This document shows positions 24,947-32,748 of a stretch of 64,000 bases of DNA, piece by piece. The first letter of the stretch is position 1; each line of letters opens with the position of its first letter. Made by a program: the position numbers and the translations under genes. The DNA is from Bacteroidales bacterium (GTDB lineage: Bacteria; Bacteroidota; Bacteroidia; Bacteroidales; UBA932), in contig JAAYJQ010000029.1 in NCBI GenBank assembly GCA_012522855.1, positions 1 through 64,000 on the forward strand, written 5' to 3'. The notes under the pieces were generated by a model. That model had not been told where the DNA came from. It was given only the letters and a program-made list of their open reading frames with translations, and searched no databases.

Positions 24947-25245
24947 TAAAATATTATCGGAAAAACATAACCTACAAAAACTGGGAGCCATATCAATAAT
25001 AACAAAATCAAAAATATTCTAAACCCAGTTCTCTCTTTGGTATATTGGTATAGAAGTATTGATATGTAAATCCCAAGGGTTCCAAGCACAGCATTTATCA
25101 GCAACATCCAATTTGGATACCTAAAAAGGAACAATTTATTTGTAAAATTATATAAACAGTATGTATGAAGTGAAACAAGGACTATTAGAGAATTTATACA
25201 GATTGATACCAATCCGAGTATTTTATTTGTTTTCGCATTCTTCAT
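24925..25245 (-). CDS. Small membrane protein, C-terminus altered by IS end
   Basis: 106 residues with an N-terminal charged segment (MKNAKTNK) and three hydrophobic stretches (about 9-32, 45-65 and 74-97), suggesting an integral membrane protein. I recognise no family. It is A+T-rich compared with the core genes. The final residues (NSSSNL) and the stop are encoded within the IS right-end copy, so the original C-terminus was probably lost when the element inserted. Expression and function unknown. Confidence 0.5.
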   Translation of the reverse strand: MKNAKTNKILGLVSICINSLIVLVSLHTYCLYNFTNKLFLFRYPNWMLLINAVLGTLGIYISILLYQYTKERTGFRIFLILLLLIWLPVFVGYVFPIIFYNSSSNL

Positions 25246-25421
25246 ATTCTACCAATTAGAAGTTGCTTTTTATATGCCTCTTCATTGTTGAACGTTTGGA
25301 AAAGCAACGTTGTCCTTTTTATCTCTGGAGACTGTCATGTAGTAAGTTGCTGTTTCTGCTCTTTTCTTGTCCGGAATTTTTATACCAAGGGCGAGCATGT
25401 ATGGGGCCATATTTCAGTGTG

Positions 25422-26738
25422 CTAGACCAGCCTTCCGATCAGGGTAGCGGAGGTGCAGGATTCGATCCGGACGTGCGCATATTCCCCGGCCCTACGGCCC
25501 TCGGCGGGGAAGACGCACATCTTGCCGGAACTTGTCCGTCCGCACAATTCTTCGGGATCCTTCTTGGAGGGCCCCTCCACCAGCACCTTGAACACCTTGC
25601 CGAGGTCCCGCCGGTTGCTTTCCAGGCTTAATTCATTCTGAAGCGTGATGATCTCGTTCAGCCGGCGTGTCTTGACCTCGAGCGGCACGTCGTCGGGATA
25701 TTTCCGCGCGGCGAGGGTGCCCGGCCGTTCCGAATAGTAGAACATGTAGGCGTAGTCGAAGCCGACTTCCCGGAACAGGGACAGGGTCAGGCGGTGGTCT
25801 TCCTCCGTTTCCGAGCAGAAACCCGCGATCACATCCGTCGTGATGCCGCAATCGGGCAGGATCTCCCGAATTCTGCGGACCCGCTCCAGGTACCCTTCCC
25901 GGGTGTAGCGCCGCCGCATTTTTTCCAGAATACGGTCGCTTCCCGATTGCACCGGCAAATGAATATGCCGGCAGATGTTTTCGTAACGGGCCATGGTGTA
26001 CAGCACCTCGTCGCTGATGTCTTGGGGGTTCGAGGTGGAGAACCGGATTCGCAGCTCCGGGCTGACCCGGGCGACCTGCTCCAGCAGGCCGGCAAAGTTG
26101 ACTTCGGGCCTGTCGGCGGGCTTCCAGCGGTAGGAATCCACGTTCTGCCCCAGCAGTGTGACCTCCTTGTAGCCTTTTCGGAATACGTCTTCGGCTTCAG
26201 CGACGATGGTCTGCGGATCCCGGCTCCGTTCCGTACCGCGGGTGTACGGCACAACGCAGAACGAGCACACATTGTTGCAGCCGCGCATGATGGAAATGAA
26301 GGCGGAAACCCCATTCTTGTCGATGCGGGCCGGGGTGATGTCCGCATAGGTTTCCTCGCGGGAAAGCAGCACATTGATCTGCGGCTTGTCAGGCGCGATG
26401 TCCGCTAGCAGGGCAGGCAAGGTCCTGTATGAGTCCGGTCCGGCGACCAGGTCGATCTTGCGGGTATCCAACAGCTTGTCCTTCAGCCTTTCCGCCATGC
26501 AGCCCACGATGCCGACGACCGCGCCCCGCTCCTTTCGCTGCTTTTGGAAGGTGTCGATCCGTCCCCAGATCCGTTGTTCGGCATTGTCGCGGACCGAACA
26601 GGTGTTGACGAGGATCGCATCCGCATCCTCCATGACCTCCGTTCTTTCGTATCCGGCTTTTCCGAGCAGGGAGAAAATCACTTCGGTGTCTGCCACATTC
26701 ATCTGGCAGCCGTAGGTTTCTATGTAGACTTTTTTCAC
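25422..26738 (-). CDS. miaB: tRNA-2-methylthio-N6-dimethylallyladenosine synthase
   Basis: 438 residues, the normal MiaB length. The N-terminal MTTase domain has the cluster cysteines in YGCQMN, NTCSVRD and GCMAERL. The radical-SAM motif C-x3-C-x2-C is in RGCNNVCSFCVVPYTRG, and the C-terminal part is a TRAM domain (KVLVEGPSKKDPEELCGRTS). It methylthiolates i6A37 in tRNAs reading UNN codons, using two iron-sulfur clusters. Monocistronic on the minus strand, with a -7 box upstream at 26783-26790. Divergent from the LEA14/SPOR/rpoN operon. Confidence 0.96.
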   Translation of the reverse strand: MKKVYIETYGCQMNVADTEVIFSLLGKAGYERTEVMEDADAILVNTCSVRDNAEQRIWGRIDTFQKQRKERGAVVGIVGCMAERLKDKLLDTRKIDLVAGPDSYRTLPALLADIAPDKPQINVLLSREETYADITPARIDKNGVSAFISIMRGCNNVCSFCVVPYTRGTERSRDPQTIVAEAEDVFRKGYKEVTLLGQNVDSYRWKPADRPEVNFAGLLEQVARVSPELRIRFSTSNPQDISDEVLYTMARYENICRHIHLPVQSGSDRILEKMRRRYTREGYLERVRRIREILPDCGITTDVIAGFCSETEEDHRLTLSLFREVGFDYAYMFYYSERPGTLAARKYPDDVPLEVKTRRLNEIITLQNELSLESNRRDLGKVFKVLVEGPSKKDPEELCGRTSSGKMCVFPAEGRRAGEYAHVRIESCTSATLIGRLV

Positions 26739-26782
26739 GCTTCTTCGCTTCCGAGGTCGTGCAACCGCCCTTTTGATTTCTG

Positions 26783-26790
26783 CAAAGATA
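26783..26790 (-). promoter_or_regulatory. -7 box (TATCTTTG) of miaB
   Basis: CAAAGATA on the plus strand, i.e. TATCTTTG reading toward miaB, 45 nt before its start codon. Matches the TAnnTTTG consensus. Confidence 0.6.
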
Positions 26791-26821
26791 TCGTTTTTTC
26801 AGCGAAGTGAGTATTTTTTCC

Positions 26822-26829
26822 TATATTTG
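26822..26829 (+). promoter_or_regulatory. -7 box (TATATTTG) of the LEA14/SPOR/rpoN operon
   Basis: Consensus box ending only 5 nt before ATG 26835, so transcription would start at or next to the start codon. This suggests a leaderless or near-leaderless mRNA. Confidence 0.6.
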
Positions 26830-26834
26830 TCCCT

Positions 26835-27296
26835 ATGATGAAAAGAATCGTTCCGAGCCTCCTGATCATCCTGGTGTTGACCGCTTTGTCGGCTTGCTCC
26901 CGGGTGAAGGACATCAAGATCACGTCGTGCGGGGTCGAGTCCTTTACTCCCAAGGGACTTCGTTCCGTGGACGCGGTGCTTGCCCTGGGCATCGACAATC
27001 CTTCCATCGCGTTTACCATCGAGGGGCTGGACGGGGTTGTCAAGTACCGGGGCGAAGAACTGGCCATCTATACCGCCGACACGGTGTCGGTTGACCGGAA
27101 AAGCGCGCGGGTCTACGATCTGCCCTGTTCCGCGACGCTCAGCGACAACATGTCGCTGCCCAGGATTTTGTCACTGATGCGGAAAGGGAACTTGGAAGGG
27201 TTCACGACGGACATCGTCGCGAAGGTGAAGCTTCGCAGCGGGGTGGGAACCACCTTGAAATTCAAGGATATCGATCTTCAACAATTGATGGAATAG
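26835..27296 (+). CDS. LEA14-like (LEA type 2) lipoprotein
   Basis: 153 residues. Signal peptide with lipobox LSACS (Cys about 21). The mature part reads as the LEA type 2 / WHy-like fold: ITSCGVESFTPKGLRSVDAV, LALGIDNPSIAFTIEGLDG, VVKYRGEELAIYTADTVSVD. This single domain is common in Bacteroidetes periplasmic lipoproteins of unknown function. First gene of an apparent operon with a SPOR protein and rpoN (10 and 11 nt gaps). The alternative start is the second ATG, one codon in. Confidence 0.8.
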   Translation: MMKRIVPSLLIILVLTALSACSRVKDIKITSCGVESFTPKGLRSVDAVLALGIDNPSIAFTIEGLDGVVKYRGEELAIYTADTVSVDRKSARVYDLPCSATLSDNMSLPRILSLMRKGNLEGFTTDIVAKVKLRSGVGTTLKFKDIDLQQLME

Positions 27297-27306
27297 ATTT
27301 GCCGGC

Positions 27307-27864
27307 ATGACAAAACATTTGATATTGCTCATAGTTGCCGCGGGATTCTTGTCCGCATTCACCGCAAACGCGCAGGACGGCGGTGAAAATTGGAGAGATT
27401 CCCTTTCTTATATGCCCGGAGCCGCATTGGATTCCACCTTGCAGGGCAAAAACATATTCGACCTGCTTCCGTCGAAGGAGAAAGGGGATCGGACGGAGGT
27501 CTCCGTGCGCCAGTCCCAGCATATCTTGAATGCGCTGAACGCCCACATCGCGTCCAATGCTACCCGAACGATTGTCGGGTATCGGGTGCGGATCTTCAAT
27601 GACAACAAGCAGAACGCCCGCAGCGCCTCGGAAGCGGTGTTCAACAGTTTCAAAAGCATGTATCCGGACATATCCGCCTACCGCGGTTATACCAATCCCT
27701 TCTTCAAGGTCACTGTGGGTGATTTCAGAACGAAGTCGGAAGCGATGCAACTGCTTCAGGAAATAAAGGGGAGTTTTCCCGGAGCCTTCATCGTGAAGGA
27801 AAACATCGGATATCCGGCCGTCAGCCGCGTCGCGTCGTCGGTTCCTGCAGGACAAGATCAATAA
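27307..27864 (+). CDS. Periplasmic SPOR-domain protein
   Basis: 185 residues with a Sec signal peptide cleaved after TANAQ-type sequence. The C-terminal half is a SPOR domain: VGYRVRIFNDNKQNARSASE, PFFKVTVGDFRTKSEAMQLL and AFIVKENI fit the beta-alpha-beta-beta-alpha-beta repeat. SPOR domains bind denuded peptidoglycan glycan strands at division sites. Lies between a LEA14-like lipoprotein gene and rpoN, probably co-transcribed. The N-terminal 60 residues are not recognisable. Confidence 0.8.
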   Translation: MTKHLILLIVAAGFLSAFTANAQDGGENWRDSLSYMPGAALDSTLQGKNIFDLLPSKEKGDRTEVSVRQSQHILNALNAHIASNATRTIVGYRVRIFNDNKQNARSASEAVFNSFKSMYPDISAYRGYTNPFFKVTVGDFRTKSEAMQLLQEIKGSFPGAFIVKENIGYPAVSRVASSVPAGQDQ

Positions 27865-27875
27865 GGAATCCGCCT

Positions 27876-29288
27876 ATGTTGAAGCAAGGACTCGAACTCA
27901 AGCAGACCCAGAAATTATCTCCGCTTCAGATCCAGACGATCAAGCTGATCGAGCTTCCGATTCAGGAGCTGGAGCAGCGGATCAAAAAGGAGCTTGAGGA
28001 AAATCCGGTCCTGGATGATTCTCCCGCTGACGACAAGGATGAGGATCCGGACGAGCTGAAAGACCTCTCCCTGGATGCCCTTGACGATAATGACCCCATT
28101 CCGTCTTACCGGTTGAAGGTCAACAACTACGGGAAGGATGAACGGCCAACCTACAATACCTTCTCCGTCAAGGAAAGCTTTACGCAAAGCCTGATGGAGC
28201 AACTTGGCTACCGAAATCTCAGCAAGCACCAGCGTGATATCGCCGCCTTTTTGATCGGCAGTCTGGATGCCTCCGGCTACCTGCGGAGGGACATCGACAG
28301 CGTGGTGGACGATCTGGCTTTCCGGGCGAACATCGAATCTTCTCCCGAGGAGGTGGAAGCCATGCTGAAGGTCATTCAGGAGTTTGATCCCGCTGGGGTA
28401 GGAGCCCGAAATCTGCAGGAATGCCTCCTGCTTCAACTCCGGGCGCAAAACCAGGTCAAAGAGGTACGGGACGCGGTGGAGATTCTGGAGAATTATTTCA
28501 ACGAATTCTCCAATCGGCATTTTCAGAAGATCATTTCGAAACTCGGACTCTCGGAGCAGGAGATGAAGGACGCCATTGCGCGGATTTTGAAACTGAATCC
28601 TGCTCCCGGCGGACAGATCGACGATTCCTATAACGATCAGGCGCAGCAGATCGTGCCGGATTTCGTCCTGAATGTGGTCGATGGTGAACTGAAACTTTCC
28701 ATGCCCCGTTTTTCGCTTCCTGAAATCCGAGTGAACAAGAAATACGCGGCAATACTTGCGGACGCTCAGGGATCGAGCGAGCGGCAGCAGAAGGAGGCCG
28801 CCACTTTCGTAAAGCAGAAATTGGATTCGGCCAAATGGTTCGTAGAGGCGATCAAACAGCGCCACAACACCCTGGAAAGCACCATGAAAGCGATCCTGGA
28901 CTATCAACACGACTATTTTCTGGATGGAGACGAGACCAATCTCAAGCCGATGGTCCTCAAGGACATCGCTGAAATAACCGGATTCGATATCTCCACCATT
29001 TCCCGGGTAGTCAACAGCAAGTACATCGAAACCCATTTCGGGATATTGCCCTTGAAATATTTCTTTTCAGAGGGACTCGAGAACCATGCCGGAGAAGAAG
29101 TTTCCACGCGGGAGCTCAAGAAGGCTTTGCGCGAGTGCGTGGATGCCGAGAACAAGCGGAAACCGCTTACGGACGATCAGTTGGTGGCGGAGATGAGCAA
29201 GCGGGGTTACAAAGTGGCGCGTCGGACCATCGCCAAGTACCGCGACCAACTTGACATTCCGAAGGCTCGGCTCAGAAAAGAATTATAG
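27876..29288 (+). CDS. rpoN: RNA polymerase sigma-54 factor
   Basis: 470 residues. Region I is glutamine- and leucine-rich (LKQTQKLSPLQIQTIKLIEL), followed by an acidic region II (ADDKDEDPDELKDLSLDALD). The core-binding domain is around 120-300, the HTH at about 365-385 (DISTISRVVNSKYIETHFG), and the RpoN box ARRTIAKYRDQL lies near the C-terminus. Directs transcription from -24/-12 promoters with AAA+ activators. Last gene of the LEA14/SPOR operon. The 3' end overlaps the convergent upp gene by 6 nt. Confidence 0.96.
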   Translation: MLKQGLELKQTQKLSPLQIQTIKLIELPIQELEQRIKKELEENPVLDDSPADDKDEDPDELKDLSLDALDDNDPIPSYRLKVNNYGKDERPTYNTFSVKESFTQSLMEQLGYRNLSKHQRDIAAFLIGSLDASGYLRRDIDSVVDDLAFRANIESSPEEVEAMLKVIQEFDPAGVGARNLQECLLLQLRAQNQVKEVRDAVEILENYFNEFSNRHFQKIISKLGLSEQEMKDAIARILKLNPAPGGQIDDSYNDQAQQIVPDFVLNVVDGELKLSMPRFSLPEIRVNKKYAAILADAQGSSERQQKEAATFVKQKLDSAKWFVEAIKQRHNTLESTMKAILDYQHDYFLDGDETNLKPMVLKDIAEITGFDISTISRVVNSKYIETHFGILPLKYFFSEGLENHAGEEVSTRELKKALRECVDAENKRKPLTDDQLVAEMSKRGYKVARRTIAKYRDQLDIPKARLRKEL

Positions 29289-29936
29289 CTTGCTTCCATA
29301 GGCAAGATCCCCTGCATCACCGATGCCGGGAACAATGTAGAAGCGACTGGTCAATTCTTCATCGACGGCTGCCGTCCACAGCATGGTGTTTTCCGGCAAG
29401 CGTTTTTGCAGAAATTCGATGGCGTAGATGCTTGCGATCGGGCAGACGAAATGGGTAAAGGTCGGTCGTCCGCCCTCTTCGATCAATTTGTAGTAGGCAA
29501 TCTCCATGGAAGCCCCCGTCGCCAGCATCGTGTCGGCGATGATCAACGTTTTACCGGTCAAGTTCGGACAGGTGCAGTATTCGATGTTGATGTGGAATTC
29601 GTCCCCCTTGTCATATTTCCGGAAGGCTGCGATGAAGGCGTTCTCGGCATCGTCGAACACGTCCAGGATCCCGTCGTGCAAAGGAAGGCCCGCTCGCAGG
29701 ATCGTCGAGATGACAAGCCGCGTGTCGCTGGTGGAAACCTTGGCGGTAGCCAGCGGGGTCACGACTTCTTTCACGCTATAATTCAGCTTCTTGCTTAATT
29801 CGTAGCCGAAAATGTATCCCAATCTTTTGAGATTGTGTCGGAAACGGAGTTTGTCCTTCTGGATGTCCTTGTCGCGCATCTGCGCGATGATGTTGTTGAG
29901 CGCCGAATCGGTCTCCCCAAGATTGATGACTTTCAT
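29283..29936 (-). CDS. upp: Uracil phosphoribosyltransferase
   Basis: 217 residues. The PRPP-binding loop LIIADTMLATGASM and the uracil-binding C-terminal region (FYIVPGIGDAGDLAYGSKL) are diagnostic. Converts uracil and PRPP to UMP in pyrimidine salvage. Typical length of 208-217 residues. Promoter box at 29965-29972. Convergent with rpoN, overlapping its stop by 6 nt. Functionally related to the uridine phosphorylase at 57946, which supplies uracil. Confidence 0.95.
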   Translation of the reverse strand: MKVINLGETDSALNNIIAQMRDKDIQKDKLRFRHNLKRLGYIFGYELSKKLNYSVKEVVTPLATAKVSTSDTRLVISTILRAGLPLHDGILDVFDDAENAFIAAFRKYDKGDEFHINIEYCTCPNLTGKTLIIADTMLATGASMEIAYYKLIEEGGRPTFTHFVCPIASIYAIEFLQKRLPENTMLWTAAVDEELTSRFYIVPGIGDAGDLAYGSKL

Positions 29937-29964
29937 GGATTTTTTCGAAACAGTTTTCGAAGAC

Positions 29965-29972
29965 CAAAAGTA
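29965..29972 (-). promoter_or_regulatory. -7 box (TACTTTTG) of upp
   Basis: CAAAAGTA on the plus strand; reads TACTTTTG toward upp, 28 nt before its ATG. Confidence 0.5.
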
Positions 29973-29990
29973 GGGATTATTTCATTGCCT

Positions 29991-30701
29991 TCAAAATTTA
30001 AGTGCTGAACTTTCCGGAACGATCGTCATCTTGTCTTCAGCGAAACTGAAGAAGCGATCGTTGCAGACGATAATGTGGTCCATCAGTGAAATGTCGAAGG
30101 TGTCCGCTGCTTTTTTCAGCATTTCCGTCTGCGCCAAATCGTTTCTGCCCGGACGCGGATTTCCGGAAGGATGATTGTGCACCAGGATGATTCCGCAGGC
30201 GCGTTTGTCCAACGCTTTCTTCACGATCAGCCGGGTGTCCATGATCGTCGCGCTGGTTCCCCCGATACTCATCCGTTCCTTGTGGAGAATGTAGTTCGCT
30301 CGGTTGAGGAAGATGATCCAGCATTCTTCGTGATCCAGATTCTTCAGGCGGGGAATCATGATCCGGTAGATCATCTCGGCCGAGGTTACGGAAACCTTCT
30401 CAATGCCGGGATCTTCCAGGCAGTACCGTTTCCCGAGTTCAAGGGCGGCCGCGATGGTAGCATACCGATTCGGCCCGATTCCCTTGACCAGGCGCATCTG
30501 GGCGGCATCCATCGAGGCGAGGCCTGCGAGTTTCCCTTCGGTGCTGGAAAGCAGCTTGTTGGCAACTTCCAGTACGTTTTCACTGCCGGTCCCCGAGCCG
30601 ATCAAGATGGCGAGCAATTCAGCGTTCGAAAGCGCGTCCACCCCTTTCGCGAACATTTTTTCGCGCGGCCGTTCCTCCGCGCACAAATCTTTGATTTTCA
30701 T
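29991..30701 (-). CDS. radC: RadC family JAB-domain protein
   Basis: 236 residues. An N-terminal helix-hairpin-helix part (LSNAELLAILIGSGTGSENV; LVKGIGPNRYATIAAALELG) is followed by the MPN/JAB domain with the metal-binding motif LVHNHPSGNPRPGRND. The historical link to DNA repair is weak and the biochemical role is still unclear. Complete and of normal length. Preceded on the same strand by a hairpin terminator at 30736-30786 that separates it from the transketolase genes. Confidence 0.93.
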   Translation of the reverse strand: MKIKDLCAEERPREKMFAKGVDALSNAELLAILIGSGTGSENVLEVANKLLSSTEGKLAGLASMDAAQMRLVKGIGPNRYATIAAALELGKRYCLEDPGIEKVSVTSAEMIYRIMIPRLKNLDHEECWIIFLNRANYILHKERMSIGGTSATIMDTRLIVKKALDKRACGIILVHNHPSGNPRPGRNDLAQTEMLKKAADTFDISLMDHIIVCNDRFFSFAEDKMTIVPESSALKF

Positions 30702-30735
30702 AGTTTGTCGGTTTTCGGCAAGTATAGATATTCCA

Positions 30736-30786
30736 AACAGAAAAAACCTTAAGAAACAAAAAGGTCTCTCAAGGTTTTTCTGTTTA
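30736..30786 (-). terminator. Hairpin terminator after the transketolase genes
   Basis: AAACAGAAAAAACCTT (30736-30751) pairs with AAGGTTTTTCTGTTT (30772-30786) apart from one bulged A. The T-run within the right arm suits intrinsic termination on the minus strand, 32 nt after the transketolase C-subunit stop. Confidence 0.65.
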
Positions 30787-30817
30787 TGAAAGAAATTGCC
30801 GCTTCGGCGGGAATTCC

Positions 30818-31771
30818 CTATTTTCTCTGGAAGACTTTTTTCGCGGCTTCCACAATGTGGGCGGCGTCCATTCCGTAGGCGGCGAGCAGTTCCGCCGGCG
30901 TTCCGCTCTGTCCGAACCGGTCTTGCCCGTTGATGAATTCGATGGGTTTAGGAGAAGCGGATGCGAGCGTGCCGGCAATGAGTTCGCCGAGACCGCCCGC
31001 CATGTTGTGTTCCTCCGCAACCACCACGGCTCCGGTCTTGAGCGCGGAGGCCAGCACAGTCTGCGTGTCGAGCGGCTTGATGGTGGCGATGTCCACCACC
31101 TCCGCGCAGATGCCTTCGGCTTCGAGCGATTCAGCTGCTTTCAGCGCTTCCCAAACCATATGACCGGTCGCGAAGACAGACACATCTTTTCCTTCATTGA
31201 GCACATAGGCCTTCCCGATCTCGAAAGGGACCTCTTCGGGCCAGAAGTTCGCGACTGCCGGCCTGCCGAAGCGAAGGTACACGGGGCCGGTGTATTTCGC
31301 GACCGCGATGGTAGCGAGCTTGGTCTGGGTATAATCGCAGGGATTGATAACCACCATGCCCGGAAGGGCGCGCATCAGGGCGATGTCTTCCATGGTCTGA
31401 TGCGTGGCTCCGTCTTCTCCCAGCGTGATTCCGGCATGCGAAGATGCGATTTTGACGTTGGTGTTGCCGTAAGCGACCACCTGCCTGACTTGGTCGTAGA
31501 CGCGGCCGGTCACGAATTCAGCAAATGAGCCGACGAACGGAATCTTGCCCGTAATGGCCATTCCCGCCGCGACTCCGATCATGTTTGCCTCTGCGATACC
31601 GCATTGGAAGAATCTGTCCGGGAAGGCGTCCGCGAACGCGTCCATCTTAAGGGAACCTTTCAGGTCGGCGGTCAGGGCAAGTACCCGGGAATCCGCTTGT
31701 CCAGCTTCGAGCAGGCCTGCTCCGAAACCGCTGCGGGTATCCTTCTTTCCTTTGTCTGTGTATTTGTTCAT
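30818..31771 (-). CDS. Transketolase, C-terminal subunit
   Basis: 317 residues covering the pyrimidine-binding and C-terminal transketolase domains: KDTRSGFGAGLLEAGQADSR at the start, FFQCGIAEANMIGVAAGMAI (catalytic glutamate region), and LGEDGATHQTMEDIALMRAL. Pairs with the N-terminal subunit encoded 14 nt upstream. Split transketolases are common in Bacteroidota, Firmicutes and archaea. Thiamine-diphosphate enzyme of the non-oxidative pentose phosphate pathway, cytoplasmic. A 1-deoxyxylulose-5-phosphate synthase-like role is less likely because of the paired small N-subunit. Confidence 0.9.
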   Translation of the reverse strand: MNKYTDKGKKDTRSGFGAGLLEAGQADSRVLALTADLKGSLKMDAFADAFPDRFFQCGIAEANMIGVAAGMAITGKIPFVGSFAEFVTGRVYDQVRQVVAYGNTNVKIASSHAGITLGEDGATHQTMEDIALMRALPGMVVINPCDYTQTKLATIAVAKYTGPVYLRFGRPAVANFWPEEVPFEIGKAYVLNEGKDVSVFATGHMVWEALKAAESLEAEGICAEVVDIATIKPLDTQTVLASALKTGAVVVAEEHNMAGGLGELIAGTLASASPKPIEFINGQDRFGQSGTPAELLAAYGMDAAHIVEAAKKVFQRK

Positions 31772-31785
31772 GTTTTCTTCAAAAT

Positions 31786-32631
31786 TTAAAAGTCACCCAA
31801 TGTCTCTTCGAGCTGCTTCAAGGCTTCCTTGCACTGTTCTTCCGAAGGAGCTTTTCCATGCCATTTATGCGTTCCGGCCATGAAGTCGACGCCATGCCCC
31901 ATATCGGTCTTGAACAAAATCATGATCGGTTTGCCTCGGCCTTTCTTTGCGCCGGCTTGGTCGAAAGCTTCGGAAATTTGGGCATAGTCATGTCCGTCGG
32001 CCACGACCACTTCCCATCCGAACGCCTTCCATTTCGCCTCCAGATCCCCGAGTCCGCTGACTTCGGAAGTAGGGCCGTCGATCTGCTGGCCGTTCCAGTC
32101 AGTCATGGCGATCAGATTATCCGCCTGGTGGTGGGCACCGAATATGCCTGCTTCCCAGATCTGACCTTCTTGGCATTCACCGTCTCCGCACATGACATAG
32201 ACGGTGTGGGGATCCTTGTCAAGCTTTTTGGCGAGCGCGATACCGATGGCGACGGAAAGTCCCTGACCCAAAGAACCCGATGCCTGCGTAATCCCCGGAA
32301 GTCCTTTGCGAATAGATGGATGTCCTTGCAGGCGGGATCCATACTTGCGGAGGCTGCCCAGTTCGGATACAGGGAAATATCCCTTTCTGGCGAGCAGGGA
32401 ATAATAGACCGGAGCCAAGTGACCGGCAGACAGAATGAACACATCCTGACCTTTTCCGTCCCGGGTCCATCTTGCAGGATCTTGATTCATCACCTTGAAA
32501 AATAGGGTAGTGAGAAAATCCGTGCATCCCAGGGATCCGCCCGGATGCCCGGATCCGGCGATCGTTACCATCCGGACGATGTCTCTTCTGATCTGGGAGG
32601 CAATCTTTTTCAAATCTTCCAATGATTGCAT
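31786..32631 (-). CDS. Transketolase, N-terminal (ThDP-binding) subunit
   Basis: 281 residues. GHPGGSLGCTDFLTTLFF and the ThDP/Mg-binding motif MCGDGECQEGQIWE...NLIAMTDWNGQQIDG (split here for brevity) are present. It forms the active transketolase with the downstream C-subunit in a two-gene operon. A -7 box lies upstream at 32670-32677. Divergent from the 2-oxoacid dehydrogenase cluster. Confidence 0.9.
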   Translation of the reverse strand: MQSLEDLKKIASQIRRDIVRMVTIAGSGHPGGSLGCTDFLTTLFFKVMNQDPARWTRDGKGQDVFILSAGHLAPVYYSLLARKGYFPVSELGSLRKYGSRLQGHPSIRKGLPGITQASGSLGQGLSVAIGIALAKKLDKDPHTVYVMCGDGECQEGQIWEAGIFGAHHQADNLIAMTDWNGQQIDGPTSEVSGLGDLEAKWKAFGWEVVVADGHDYAQISEAFDQAGAKKGRGKPIMILFKTDMGHGVDFMAGTHKWHGKAPSEEQCKEALKQLEETLGDF

Positions 32632-32669
32632 ATTTGATATATATTAGAGTTTATTTGCCAAAAAGCAAA

Positions 32670-32677
32670 CAAATATA
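32670..32677 (-). promoter_or_regulatory. -7 box (TATATTTG) of the transketolase operon
   Basis: CAAATATA on the plus strand, reading TATATTTG toward 32631, with a 38-nt leader remaining. Consensus match. Confidence 0.6.
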
Positions 32678-32703
32678 ACTCTTTTTTTTGACGGGAAAAA
32701 GTT

Positions 32704-32711
32704 TAACTTTG
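32704..32711 (+). promoter_or_regulatory. -7 box (TAACTTTG) of the 2-oxoacid dehydrogenase operon
   Basis: TAACTTTG ends 37 nt before the E2 start at 32749. Back to back with the transketolase promoter. Confidence 0.55.
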
Positions 32712-32748
32712 TAAACACAAAAATGAAAGCTTTAATTTCTTTTCATGA

